Assembly (NCBI GenBank): GCA_004431415.1
Contig: QPMI01000127.1
Location: 242,415 to 306,414 of the forward strand
Direction of reading: 5' to 3'
DNA from: Cyanophora paradoxa
Taxonomy: Eukaryota; Glaucocystophyceae; Cyanophorales; Cyanophoraceae
DNA: 64,000 nucleotides
Below are positions 43,451-54,514 of this stretch, piece after piece (within the stretch, counting starts at the first letter, position 1; each line of letters starts with the position of its first letter). Under the pieces are notes generated by a model. The model saw only the letters and a list, made by a program, of their open reading frames with translations, made no database searches and was not told the DNA's origin. A program made the position numbers and the translations under genes.

Positions 43451-43801
43451 ATGGGCAACGCCGAGTCACGACCGCCGGGCGCGCAGGCCTCGACGACGCA
43501 GCCGCAGCAGCAGGCCGCGGAGGATGACGGCGGCGAGCTCGAGCTCAAGCTGACACTCTACGCGCTGGTGCTGCTGCTGGCCACGACGGCGCCGTACGGC
43601 CTGTACAAGGCCTTCCGCGGCCTCCACGGCCGCTTCGGCTGGAAGGGCAGCGCGCCGCTCGGCGTGGTGATGCTGCTCCTCACGTTCATGGTCGGGCGCG
43701 TCGGCCCGGCAAAGCTCACGATGACGTCAGGGCTCGCGCTCATGCTCACCGCCGGCTACATGGACCCGAACGTCATGCAGGGTCTCATTCAGGTTTCGTA
43801 G
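43451..43801 (+). CDS. Small membrane protein with N-myristoylation-like start
   Basis: 116 residues from the ATG at 43451. The start MGNAESRPPG fits an N-myristoylation signal (Gly2, small residue at 6). A Gln-rich segment is followed by two or three hydrophobic helices (LTLYALVLLLATTAPYGLY; GVVMLLLTFMVG; SGLALMLTAGY). No family is recognised. The first copy of a dispersed repeat overlaps its 3' side. Confidence 0.55.
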   Translation: MGNAESRPPGAQASTTQPQQQAAEDDGGELELKLTLYALVLLLATTAPYGLYKAFRGLHGRFGWKGSAPLGVVMLLLTFMVGRVGPAKLTMTSGLALMLTAGYMDPNVMQGLIQVS

Positions 43802-43888
43802 GGACTCGAACCCTCGATTCAACTCCGCAGGGTTTACCGTCACCGTCACGGTGACGGCGCCTAGAGTCGTTTTCGACAGTACGCTCGG
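43801..43888. repeat. Dispersed repeat, copy 1
   Basis: Contains TCGAACCCTCGATTCAACTC then GGGTTTACCG and the near-palindrome ACCGTCACCGTCACGGTGAC. Copies 2 and 3 are at about 46,106-46,174 and 46,228-46,320. On the minus strand the end reads GGTTCGAGTCCC, which looks like a tRNA T-arm, so a tRNA-derived short element is possible. Confidence 0.55.
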
Positions 43889-43947
43889 AGCCCCGGGGTC
43901 GGCGCCCGGCCCGCGAGCGTGCTGGGTGGCGCGTGTGTTCACGTTCA

Positions 43948-44563
43948 TCACGGGTGGGGGAAGCCGGGCGGCGGCAGCGACAGGGCCGCGAGGCGCGCGA
44001 CGGTGTCGCGCGCGATCCGATAGGCCGGCACGAGGACGTCGTACACGTAGCCGCGGCCCGTGCCGTCGTGCAGGTCGCAGTGGCCCGTGCGGCCGAAGAG
44101 CGACGGCTGGCCGACGTGCGGGCAGTGGTGCTTGAGCTCGTTGACGAGCGTGGCGAACGGCTTGCCGGCGAACGCCAGCTCGCCGAGCCGCGCGCGGGCC
44201 TCCGCGACGAATCGGAAATCGCTCTGCGCGAACGGGTAGCTTGCGAAGTATATGTTGCCGTCGCGGCGGTACGGGCCGCGCGGCTGCGCGCGCTCGCAGT
44301 AGTGCGCGACGCTGTCCAGCAGCGCCGCCAGGCTCACGGTGGCGGTGAACGCCAGCCCGTTCAGCTCGTCCGCCGCCGGCGCCCCGGCCCGGCGCACAGC
44401 TCCTGGGCCTGGCAGACGAGCGCGCCGACCACGCACACCGCGGCCCGCACAGTGCCCAGGTGGCCGGCGGCGTTGAGGCGCTGGCGGCCGGTTCCCGCGC
44501 GCCGCGCATCACCTGCCAGAAGCGCGAACCGTCAGACAGCAGCGGGAACGCGTCGTCCGCCAT
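43948..44563 (-). pseudogene. Paralog A of the 45433-46085 gene, two or more frameshifts
   Basis: The best coding reading starts at 44563 (MADDAFPLLSDGSRFWQVMR), shifts near 44,490 (QRLNAAGHLGTVRAAVCVVG) and again near 44,385 (ELNGLAFTATVSLAALLDSV). It then runs to 43948 with IYFASYPFAQSDFRFVAEAR. The last part aligns with LFFDSYRFAHQWLEPVERAR of the neighbour, and both end with a VxAPAYR or VLVPAYR segment. Function unknown. Its start codon overlaps that of the divergent retropepsin-like gene in CATG (44561-44564). Frameshifts may be errors in C/G runs. Confidence 0.45.
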
Positions 44564-45374
44564 GGGTTTCACCGTCGACGTGCGAAAGAAGCGCCGAGCC
44601 AGCGAACACGGCGCCGAACGGGGCCCGCGGGGGCTCGAACTAGGGTCTTTGATGGAAAGCGCCGAGGCGGCGGCGGCTGCAGCGGCGCTCGGCGCGCTGC
44701 CGGCCGGGCTCCGACCAGTCGCAGCCCTGCGCGGCGATGCGGCCAACATCGCGGACGTTCTTTCGGAGCTTCGGTTGATCCGGGTCAACGTGCCCGACAA
44801 GTCGCCGGAGCTCTCTGAGATCGACTCAGCGCTCGCGCCACTCGCGCTCCTGTTCAGAAGCATGCAGGCCGCCGGGCTCGCGGACGCGCACCCGGCGCTC
44901 GTGACGCCGAAGCAGTTCGACGTCCTGCTCACGGACATCCGTGACCGCAGCGACCTGGAGTCAATCGCTCAGCTGTTCGGCGTCGCTTACCTCGCAGAAG
45001 TCCCGCCGGACCGCCGCCCCGCGTTCCCCGTCGAGGGCCAGATCGCCGGCCCCAACAGCCGGCCGCTCGCAGTCCTGTCGGTCGCCGCGAGGCGCGGGCG
45101 CGCCGTGTTCGCCCCATTCATCATCGACACGGGCTCGCCGCACACCTACGTCTCGGGCGACGTCATCGAGGCGCTCGGCCTCTCGTCTGTCTCGGCGCTC
45201 GGCGCCACGCTCCTGGTCAACGGCCGACCGGCCACGGTGTACGAGTCGCACTCGCACTTCAGCAAGGCCTGCGTGCTCGGAGCCTCGTACTTCGTCGCAA
45301 ACCGCCTGGTCCTCACCGTCCGATACGCATCGCTGAGCCTCTCGATAGCCGAGGAGTCTGGTTTGTCTGGTTAG
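44562..45374 (+). CDS. Retropepsin-like aspartic protease protein
   Basis: 270 residues from the ATG at 44562. The C-terminal domain has FIIDTGSPHTYVSGDVIEAL, the catalytic DTG of single-domain aspartic proteases, followed by strands ending in a hydrophobic ALGATLLVNGRPATVYES segment as in retropepsins. The N-terminal half is helical. Proteins like this occur in retroelements and as domesticated cellular proteases (Ddi1 type); no reverse transcriptase or integrase is near. It sits between two inverted paralogs that are flanked by the dispersed repeat, which suggests a mobile-element origin. Confidence 0.6.
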   Translation: MGFTVDVRKKRRASEHGAERGPRGLELGSLMESAEAAAAAAALGALPAGLRPVAALRGDAANIADVLSELRLIRVNVPDKSPELSEIDSALAPLALLFRSMQAAGLADAHPALVTPKQFDVLLTDIRDRSDLESIAQLFGVAYLAEVPPDRRPAFPVEGQIAGPNSRPLAVLSVAARRGRAVFAPFIIDTGSPHTYVSGDVIEALGLSSVSALGATLLVNGRPATVYESHSHFSKACVLGASYFVANRLVLTVRYASLSLSIAEESGLSG

Positions 45375-45432
45375 GTAGTACTGTCGTATATATATTCGCA
45401 TTCATCACGGGCCGCGGCAGTGCGAACGATCG

Positions 45433-46085
45433 TCAGACCGCGGGCCACTCGCGGAGGCGCACGCCGCACTGGACGGCGAGCGCGGCCACGCACTGGCAGA
45501 GCAGGCGGTAGGCGGGCGCGACCGTGCCGGCGACCAGGCGGCGGCCGGCGGCGTCGCGGACGTCGAGCGCGCCGTCCGCGTCCGCCGACGCGACGCCGAA
45601 CCACGGGAGCGTGTGCTTGGCGCGGTTGGCGACGGCGGCAAAGTCGCCGCCGTTGTAGAAGTCGGGCCGCCGGAGCGCCAGGCGCGCGCGCTCGACCGGC
45701 TCGAGCCACTGGTGCGCGAAACGGTAGCTGTCGAAGAAGAGCTTGTCTTCCCGCCGCTCGCCGCTCGGAAGTGCCGGTCGCAGAAGCTCGCGACGCCGTC
45801 CAGCGCCGATTGGACGCCGGCAACCGCCGCGACGAGCAGCGGGTTGTACACAAACGGGTCGCCGGCGCCCGCGCGCATCTCGTGCAGCGCGTCGTTCACG
45901 CAGTGCGCCACGTGCACGGCGGCGTTCGCCAGCACCACCACGTGGCCCTCGCGGTTCAAATCCTCGCCGAGCGCGCCGCCGGCCGCCGCCCGTCCGTTGA
46001 ACTGCTCGCGCTGCCAATCATGCATCAGAGCGCCGCGACCGTACTGGCGGGCGCGAAAGGACCGCACCAGCGCCCGACGCGCCAT
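45433..46085 (-). CDS. Paralog B, unknown function, one frameshift
   Basis: The frame from 46085 (MHDWQREQFNGRAAAGG is an internal start) reads helical sequence to about 45,765. There one missing G in GGG moves coding to the frame that ends at 45433 (REDKLFFDSYRFAHQWLEPV ... REWPAV). About 215 residues. It aligns with paralog A over its length (LFFDSYRFA against IYFASYPFA; VAPAYRLLCQCVAALA against LVPAYRIARDTVARLA). No family is recognised. Confidence 0.45.
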
Positions 46086-46105
46086 CGGCCAAACGGGACC
46101 CGCCG

Positions 46106-46174
46106 AGATTCGAACCCTTGATTCAACTCCGCAGGGTTTACCGTCACCGTCAGAGTGACGGCGCCTATGCTCGC
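46106..46174. repeat. Dispersed repeat, copy 2
   Basis: ATTCGAACCCTTGATTCAAC, GGGTTTACCGTCACCGTCAG and GTGACGGCGCC, as in copy 1. It lies immediately upstream of paralog B. Confidence 0.55.
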
Positions 46175-46227
46175 CTCTGGTGGCGCGCTCGACGTTCGGC
46201 GCGCGTCGGGTCGGCGACGGGCCCGCG

Positions 46228-46320
46228 GGGAGTCGAACCCTTGATTCAACTCCGCAGGGTTTACCGTCACCGTCATGGTGACGGCGCCTAGAGTCGGCTT
46301 ATACAGCACGGCCGACGGTC
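46228..46320. repeat. Dispersed repeat, copy 3
   Basis: TCGAACCCTTGATTCAACTC, GGGTTTACCGTCACCGTCAT and GGTGACGGCGCCTAGAGTCG, followed by a GGCCGACGGTCGGCGCGC-like tail also seen after copy 2. Nearly identical to copy 1 across about 60 bases. Confidence 0.6.
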
Positions 46321-47414
46321 GGCGCGCATCGGGTCGCGTCGGGTTGGCGACGGCTGAATCGGAACATTGTCCTTTCATGTAACATCAATGGCGAATCAGG
46401 CGCGAGCGCTGACGTCACCGTGACGTCATCCCGGACTCGCCGGTTCGCCGCCGGTCCGACCACCGCCCGCGTCACGGGTGCCACGGGAGTCACGGGAGTC
46501 ACGCGTGGCGGTGGCGGGTCGGCGTACCCGTGGCGGGCCACGCCTGGCTCGACCCCCCCGCACGCCGGTCCCGGGGGGGTACCGCCGACCCACGAAATCC
46601 CCAGGGTTCCGAGTTGACAAGATGATCTAGAGCGACGGAGGCCGCGGAGCCGGCGCCCCCGCGCGCATGCGCAGCTGCAGTGCAGCCCTCTACTAGTACT
46701 AGCTATATAGAGTCTAGCGGCCCCTGCGCAGGTGCGATCGTGCGCTCACCGATATCACCCCGAGTCACTGAGTCACGCTTACGTGCTGCACTCAGTACGT
46801 GACTGCACGGTCTGCAACCATCGACCGATCTTCATCGCGGATCGACGCGTGCATACGCGTCTCTGCAGCGCTTGTCAGACGAGCTGAGCGATCACAGGCG
46901 GCACTTGTTCAGAATCTTCAGATCTGTCGTGCTGAAGCGCACTGCGGCAGCTGCAGCTGCAGCTTTTGCGTGCAACAGCAGCTGAGCGTTACGTCAGTTG
47001 AACATGTTGCCGATCTGACACTCCGCCGAGTTGTGACGTCTAGATCTAGATCTAGACTCTAGTCTTCGCCTGCAGCGGTGCCAGCGGCGCGCGTGGAGAC
47101 GTGCGTTACAGGAGAGCCGCCCAATTCTTCAAAGGAAGGAGCCAAAAGAAGTGGGCGTCCGCGTGCGGATCGGTGCCACGTGCACGGTGCGATTCTAAAT
47201 CTCTGCTGTACATGTACACGTACGTGCACAAGACTTCCACCGATCCTCCTCCAGCCGTACGCGTGCATGCGCCGGTGGCTCGGTGCCAACTTGGCAAGAG
47301 AGTTGACGTTGAGCTCCAAACGTGAATCCGGCGCAACCTGGTAGCTTCTGGCGGTGCACGTGCGGCCGGGGCGCCGCGACCGCCGCTGAGCCGGCCGCGG
47401 CGTGCTCGTGAGCC
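46321..47414. other. Intergenic region before the histidine kinase
   Basis: Contains short tandem GTCACGGG repeats near 46,470-46,505, CTAGATCTAGATCTAG near 47,040, and several AGCTGCAGCT-type palindromes around 46,950. It probably includes the promoter and leader of the kinase gene. I see no supported gene. Confidence 0.4.
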
Positions 47415-50400
47415 ATGAAGATCCGGATCGCGGTCGCGCTCACCGTGCCGTTCGTCGTGCTTCTTCTGGCCACGGCGGTGCGCCCCGCCGCCGGCGCCGC
47501 CGCGGGTCCGGGGCTGCGGCTGAGGGGGCGGGGGCGGGGGGCGGGGGCAGGCGGCGGTGTGGGCGGTGGGGACGGTCTTCTCGCAGCGGACGGTGGACGA
47601 CGTGCTGGACCTGCAGCAGCGCGACGCCGTGAAGCGCGTCCGCGACGAGGTCGACGCCGGCGTCCTCCGCACCGCCAAATTCAGTCCGCCCGCCCCGCCC
47701 CGCCCCCGCCCCGCCCCGCGTCCGACCGCCGCCCCAGTGAACGTCTTCGCCGACCTCGAGTTTCGGGAGCCCTTCGCGGATTTTGATGACCTCCGCGGGG
47801 GTGCGTGGGCGCTCCGCCCTTGCTCCCTGACCCCCCTCGCCATGCGCCCACCGGGTTCCTTTCACGCAGACACGGCCAAACTCATATGGACGCGCCTGAG
47901 AGCCTTGGCGCCTCTTCTGCACTCCAGTGCCCTTTCCGGCTTCTGGATCGGCACCTACGACGGCCGGCGCGGCCCCTCTCCTCGACTTTGTACCCTTCCC
48001 CCTCTGTTTTTGAGTGCGGCTCCCGAGCAGGTTCGTGGGGTATGCTCGTCTCCGCACGGGCCGCGCGACATTTTCGACTTTCGATCACAAAGACTGGCAC
48101 GCCCGTACCCCTCCCGCCCTAGCACCCCGGCCCCTTCCAACTCGTCGGAACTAGAGGGGGCTGAACGCACGCCCCGCAGGAATTTCATAATTAAGGACGC
48201 CCAGACCGACGACGCGGTCCTCGAGTGCGCACGTACCTCACCCGAGCTCCCGCGCTCGGATGTACCCTTGATCGTGAGCCGCAGATACGAGATTGAGGCC
48301 GACGGCGTACCTCGCGGTGGGTTTAGTTTCTTCGCTCGCGATCGCCCTGCCCGGATCCCGGAGCGGGGCGTTCAATACCGGTACCCCTTTTTCGCGGCCG
48401 CAGGGAGCCCGGTCCGGGTGAACAGGAACTACGACCCCAAGGACCGCTCGTGGTTTACGCCGGGGGCCGATTCCTTCGGCTGGAGCGCCCCCTGTCCGCC
48501 CCGCCGCCGCCTCCGCTCTCGGCCCGCCTCTGCGCACCCCCGCGCCCGACGCCGCCGGCAGACATCCTCACGTCGAACGACTTCGGCATCTCGGCGTGCC
48601 AGCCGCTCGTGAACTCGAAGGGGGAGAAGCTCGGCGTCATGGCCACCACGTTCCTCGTCGAGGGGCTCGAATCCTTCCTCAAATCGGTACCCCTTCCCCC
48701 CCGCGGCCGCCCCGGGAGGCGCCCCGGGCCCCCTCCCGCCCGCCCCGGCGCCTCACGCCGGGGCAGATGCCGTACGCGGAGCTCGGGGCCGTGTCGTTCA
48801 TCGTCGAGCGCGGCACGGGCCTCCTCGTCGCCGCCTCCCGCGGGCCCTCCTCGCCCGCCACGGTCCGCCCTCCATCGCCCCAGGGCGCCGCGGGCGCGCC
48901 TGACGCGGGGCGGGGCAGCGGTGGGGGAGGTGGACGGGCGCTTCACGCCGGACCGGCGGCTGGCGCCCAGCGACCCCATCGTGGACGCCACCATCCGCGA
49001 GGCCGCCGCCCGCCTGCTCGACGAGTACGGCTCCTTCGCCAGCGTGCCCCAGCAGGCGACCCGCTCCCCGCCACGCCCTCCTCCCCCCCCCCCCCACTTA
49101 CGCCGTACCCCAGGCGACTCTGAACATTCTGAGCTCGCGGCGCTGGCTGGGCGAGGGCACTCTCATCCAGGCCGCCGATCTCACCTCTCTCGCCTTGACA
49201 TGGTACGCCTTTGTCTCGCCTCGGCGGCGCCCTCGGCTGACGCTCGCGCCGCGGCCGCAGGTCGTCTGCACGGCAGTGCCGCGCGTGCGCCGCGCGGCCG
49301 CGCCGGCAGCCTTTCGAGAGCCGCGCTGACGGCGCCCCTCCAGGGCTCCTTCACGCCGCGCTCGGCCTGGACCTTCGCCGTCTCCGCCGCCATCGCCGTC
49401 GCCGTCACCGTGAGCGCGGCCCCGCCCGCCCGCCCCGCCCCGCCGGGCCCAAACCCGGCGCAGCTCGTCGGCCTGCTCGCCGGCGTGGCGGTCTCGCACG
49501 TCGTCACCCGCCGCCTCTCCCGCCTCTCCGCCCGCGTGCGCCGCCCGCCCCGCGCCCCGCCGCGCCGGCCCGGCCGCGGCCCCGAGCGGCTCGCAGATGG
49601 AGCGGATGCGGAGCGCCGACCTGGGGGCCGGCTTCGCGGAGGCGGTCCGGCCGGGGGCGAGCCAGCGCGTGCCGCCCAGCGGCGCCTCGGTCGGCGAGGC
49701 CAAGGGCCGGCGGCGCGGCCGCCCGCCGCGGCTGGTGGCGGCGCTGCGGCGGGCGTGGCAGCGGGCGCTCGGGGGCGTGCGGGCGCTGCAGCTGAAGGAG
49801 CTGGCGGAGATCGAGTCGATCTTCTACGACTCGATCGTGCTCGGGCTCGCGCACCACTACCAGGAGGCCCGCAGCCTCAACAACCTCCGCTCCGAGTTCG
49901 TCCGCAACATGAGCCACGAGATCCGCACCCGCTCAACGTCCGCCCCGGCCCCGCGCCCCGCCCCGCCCCGCCCGCCGCGTGCACGCCTCACGGGGCGGGC
50001 GGCGGGGCAGGGGATCGTCGGGTGCGCGGCGCTGCTGCGGGACACGGGCCTCACGGCGGAGCAGCTCGAGTTCGCGGAGCTGATCGCCAAGGCCGGCGAG
50101 TCGCTGGTCGAGATCATCAGCAACATCCTGGACTGGGAGAAGGTGCAGTCGGGCAAGCTGGTGCTGGAGGAGACCGAGTTCGAGCTGCGGCGCTGCCTCG
50201 AGGACTCGGCCGACCTCCTCGTCATGGCCGCCCAGCAGCAGGGTCCGCCCCGCGGCCGCCCCGCCCCGGAGCGCGGGGCCGGGGCGACGGGGCGGGGCGG
50301 GGCAGGGGTGGAGCTGCTGACGCGGCTCTCGCCCGAGGTGCCGGCGCGCATCGCCGGCGACCCCGTCCGCCTCCGCCAGGTCCTGGTCCGCCCGCCCCGC

Positions 50401-52842
50401 CCCGCCCGCCCCGCCCCGCTCGCCGCGCCGGTCCGAGCGCTGACCCGGCGCGCCGGCGCGGCAGATCAACCTGACGTCGAACGCGATCAAGTTCAGCCGC
50501 GGCGGCGGCACCGTCCTCGTCGAGGTCCGCCTCGTGCGGGGCCACGGCCGCCGCCCCGCATCCGATTCCTCTACGGAATTCGCCTCTTCCCCGCCGTCCC
50601 TGCGCTCTCGATCCCAGCGCATCGGCGCCCTCTCCCCCTCCTTCCGCCGCCTCCTGGCCCCCCCGCCCTCGCGTGTCGCCCCTGGAGACTCGCCCGCCGG
50701 CTCCACAGAGAGCCAACTCCGCTCGGCCGCGTACGCGCCCCCTCGCTCGCCGCCCTCGCTCTCCCCGCCGCCGGCACCGGCGCCAGCCGTTGTGCATATC
50801 GGCCGCGGTGCGGCTCGCAGCCGCCCTCCGCCTCCGTGGCCGCACTGAAAAAGAGTTTTCGCAGAGAAAGCGAACGACGGATCGTGCGAGAGCGCCGGCG
50901 TGTCCCATTACAGCTTCAGCGGTTGCGCCCTCGATCTGCCCGAGCCGCCTCCGGCGCCGTTGCATACGCGGGCGCCGGCGCCGGCGCCGCGACCCAGCGA
51001 GCACCGCTCCCGAGCTTTGGGTCCGCGCCCGTCGGCCGTCCTCCCGAGCGCCCCGGGGGAGGACGAGGGCGTCGCCTGGCTCGAGTTCAGCGTCTCCGAC
51101 GAGGGCATCGGTACCCCGCCCCGCCCGCCCCGCCCTCCCCGCCCCGCGCCGCCGCCGCGCGGGGCCGAAGCGGAAGCGGGTGCGGCGGGGCAGGGATCTC
51201 GCCGGAGAACGTCAAGAAGCTCTTCCGCCCCTTCGCGCAGGCCGACGCCACCATCACCCGCCGCTTCGGCGGCACTGGCGCGCCCCCGGCCCCGCCCGCC
51301 CGCCCCGGCCCGCCGGCAGCGCCTCTGAGGGCCGGGGGACAGGGCTCGGCCTGGCCCTCTCGGCGGCGATCGTCAACGAGCTCGGCGGCTCCATCGAGGT
51401 CGAGAGCGCCCCAACAGGGGCTCCAGGCGCGCCAACTACCCGCCCCGCCCGCCCGCGGCGCCCGCGGCCCCGCCTGACGCGCGCTCGCGCTCGCTCGCGC
51501 GGCGGCAGGTTCCACTTCGCGATCCCGCTGCGCGTGGCGGACTGGGGCGCCGACGAGGCGGCCGAGGAGGCGGCGCGGCGGCGGCGGCGGCGGGCGGCCC
51601 CGCGCCGCTGCGCTTCGCCGTGGTGGGCCCCCGGCGCTCGCGCAGTCGGTGGCGGAGGGTCTGCTGGCGGCGTGCGCGCGGCAGCGGCGGCCGCGGCCGG
51701 GCCTCGCGCTGTACCCTCCTTCGAGGAGGCGGACGGGGAGCTCGGGGACGCGCCCGGCGCCGGCCGCACGGTCGCCGTCCTCTCGCTGGGCGCCGCCCGC
51801 GCCGCCGGCCTCCTCGGCCTCGCCGCGCTGCCGCCGGCGCCGCACCGGCGCGGCGCGGTGCCGCTGGTCGTGGTGTGGCCGCGGGCCGGCGGCGGGAGGC
51901 AGAGGCGGGGGCGGGGCGGCGGGACAGCCGTCGCTGACGACGCCGGTCCGCGTGGCGGAGGCGGAGGCGCTCCTGTTCCGCCTCGACGCCCTCGACGCCC
52001 TCGGCCCCGCCCGGCCCGGCCCCGCCCCTGCCCCGGCCGGCCTCGAGATCGAGGCGCCGGCCGCGCCCAGCCCGGGCGCCCGCGCCTCGCCCCACGGCCA
52101 CCCCCGCACGCCATCGCGCCTTGCTTCCCTGCCCCTTCCCTCGGCTGCTCCAGTTGCCTCTCTTGAGAGCCCGCGGACCCACATTGATCGCGGCGTGCAG
52201 CGACCCTCTCGCAAGCCGCCGCGGCCGGGGCGCATGGAGGAGGCGAACATCCTGTGCGCGGAGGACAACGCGTTCAACTGCCTGGTCCTCACCAAGCTGC
52301 TTGCGCGGACGGGCTGCCGCTTCCGCGTCGTGCACGACGGGCGCCAGGCCGTCGACGCCCTCCTTCAGCACCAGCGCTCCGACCCCTTCCACCTCTGCCT
52401 CATGGCGCGCCCCGCCCCCCGCGCCCGCCCGCGCGGCCGCGCCTGACGCCGGGGCGGGGCGGGGGCGCAGGACGTGCAGATGCCGGTGCTGGACGGGCTC
52501 GGGGCGGCGGAGGAGATCCGGCGGCTGGAGGGGGACGGGGCGCTGCCGCCGGGGCCGCTGCCGATCGTTGCCCTCTCGGCGAACTGCACGCGGGAGGACC
52601 GGGAGGCGTGCGCGGCGGCCGGCATGGACGACTTCCACGCCAAGCCCCTCAAGATCGACGCCCTCCTCGCCGTCGTCCGCGCCCGCCTCGGCCTCCCGCC
52701 AGCCCCGGACCCCGCCCCGGACCCCAGCGACCGGCCCCGGCCCCTCCCCGCCCCCGCCGTCGCCCCCGAAGCGGGCCGCAGCCCCGCGGGCGTGGGCGAC
52801 AAGCTTGAGGGGCCGGCCTCAGCGGAGGAGGCGTGCACGTGA
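47415..52842 (+). CDS. Hybrid histidine kinase, multi-exon
   Basis: Begins with a signal-anchor (IAVALTVPFVVLLLATAV). Sensor exons include NYDPKDRSWF and DFGISACQPLVNSKGEKLGV, typical of an extracellular Cache domain. A membrane helix near 49,370-49,500 follows. The dimerisation exon has NMSHEIRT with His at 49914-49916. The partner motif PLNG is split by the next intron and needs one extra C. Next are the N-box INLTSNAIKFS (50465-50500), SVSDEGIG, the G-box GTGLGLALSA (near 51,340), and a receiver domain from 52233 with CAEDNAFN, the phosphoacceptor Asp of DVQMPVLDG (52471) and the Lys of HAKPLK (near 52,645). At least ten short GC-rich introns. The protein would sense an extracellular cue and pass phosphate within itself. 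Confidence 0.85.
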
Positions 52843-53104
52843 GCGCGCGCCATGCACTGCGCCGTGACGGTCCGACAGTCGCCCTTATTTTGCCACTCTC
52901 CCTTCCGCCCCTAATAGTATTTTCGCTGCCTCACTGGCAGTCAGTGCCAGTCACTGCACAGTGCACATCCATGATCCATGTGGCTAGCGCTGACTCGCCG
53001 CTGAGTTTCTTTTTGCTATACCGTGTATACGTAAGGCTTAAATACCGCGTCACATATTAGCGCGTTCCAAAAATTTGGGCCCGATTTGCGCTTTACCGCG
53101 CTTC

Positions 53105-53219
53105 CAAATTACCGCGTTCCATCGTCTTCGAATTCTAAAATGTATTATTTGTTAGCAAAGGGGGTAATACTGCGCTACCAAATTACTGCGTTCTAAAAAT
53201 TTTGAGCGCGGTAATTTGG
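53105..53219. repeat. Foldback of CCAAATTACCGCG
   Basis: CCAAATTACCGCG near 53,105 and its complement CGCGGTAATTTGG near 53,207 form an inverted repeat; a diverged third copy (CCAAATTACTGCG) lies between. Likely a small non-autonomous element or its remnant. Confidence 0.5.
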
Positions 53220-53503
53220 GTTGGCCGGGACCATCGGACCGGGCTAGCACTATTCTACCCGCCAGCTTGCCGGCTACACGCTGACGTAGGCGCACTACTA
53301 CTAGTACTAGTCTACTAGGCACTAGCCGGCTCGTAGGCTGTCGTAGCGGGTGAAAAGTTATCGCGATCGCCGGCTACCCTTGCGGGCCTTGCCCATACAA
53401 CGGGGCCCCCTTGCCTTACCCTTGAACGTACGGGCACGTCGAGTCGTCGTCGACTAATTGTCGAGTCGATTAGGAAAAAAACGAGCTGTGATGTCACCAT
53501 ATG

Positions 53504-53866
53504 GGCCGTATTTCGCTGTCGCCCACTACGTAGTGAAAATTAACTGCGGGGAAAAAAGTGTGATGCCATGATGATGCAAGTGCCGCCTCGGTGCCGCTTC
53601 CTCCGAGCTCGTAGTGTCTTGGTACTTTGCGTACCCGTCCTCTACTGGCATTCCATTGGCTGTTTCACTAGATTTCCTAAGAACGTAGCTTACGATGACG
53701 GGCGCTAATCGTAAAGAATTAGCGCCCGCGTAAGCTACGTTTAGACTCGAAATTACTTCGAAATTAACCTGACATCATGCAAAACGTGACATCACCGTCA
53801 TGTTTTAACTACGTAGTGCTTACGTAGCGCGGCTCCCATACAAATCCCCGACAGCGAAATACGGCC
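53504..53866. mobile_element. MITE-like element with 18-bp inverted ends and central hairpin
   Basis: The left end GGCCGTATTTCGCTGTCG (53504-53521) is the exact complement of the right end (53849-53866). Inside, CTACGTAGTG-type words are inverted near both ends, and the centre (53682-53741) is a hairpin: 13 bp and 11 bp perfect stems separated by a 4-base bulge, with an 8-base loop. There is no coding capacity. It looks like a 363-bp non-autonomous foldback element. No clear target duplication is seen. Confidence 0.65.
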
Positions 53867-54514
53867 ATGCATGCGCATGCGTAGCGCTAGCATTGCGTAC
53901 TACCATTGCGTAGTATTGCGTACCGTTACTACCGTAGTACTACGGAGTCTACGGTATCAATGCCGTAACATTGCCGTTACATTGCCGTATCATGATCATG
54001 ATGTCAGATTCATCACGCGTACGCAGCGTTCGTTATATTAATTAATTACGGTACGTACTGTATTCGTAGAACCGTTGAACTAGAGATATTTACGTACTGG
54101 GCTGCATATTTAAATTATAGTACCAAAAAGTTCTGGGCGATCTACTAAATATTTCACGCCTGCTAATTAAAGTCGAGAATTTATAGGGGTAGTCCCGTCG
54201 CGTCTCCGCCATACAAAAGCCCTGCGAATTCGAAGCTTAAGGGCCGAAGTACTAGTTAAGGCTGACCTACTAATAGGCTACTATTAGGCTACTAAACATT
54301 TACCAGCTGCGCTAAAGTGGCAGTTTTAAAATTGGCGAAGCACTAATTATTTTCCTGTACTAAATTAACTAGTTCTACAGTTCTATGCATATGCATATGG
54401 TCACGCGTACGCCGCGACTCAGTGACTCACGCCGCCAGTCACGCGTACGGACTCTACTACGGAGTCTACATGCCATGATCAGTGATGTTATTCCGAATTA
54501 ACCGAAAAACTGCC

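Noticed and set aside
44562..45374. Complete retrotransposon around the retropepsin-like gene
   Set aside because: No reverse transcriptase, RNase H, integrase or long terminal repeats were seen within the neighbouring sequence.
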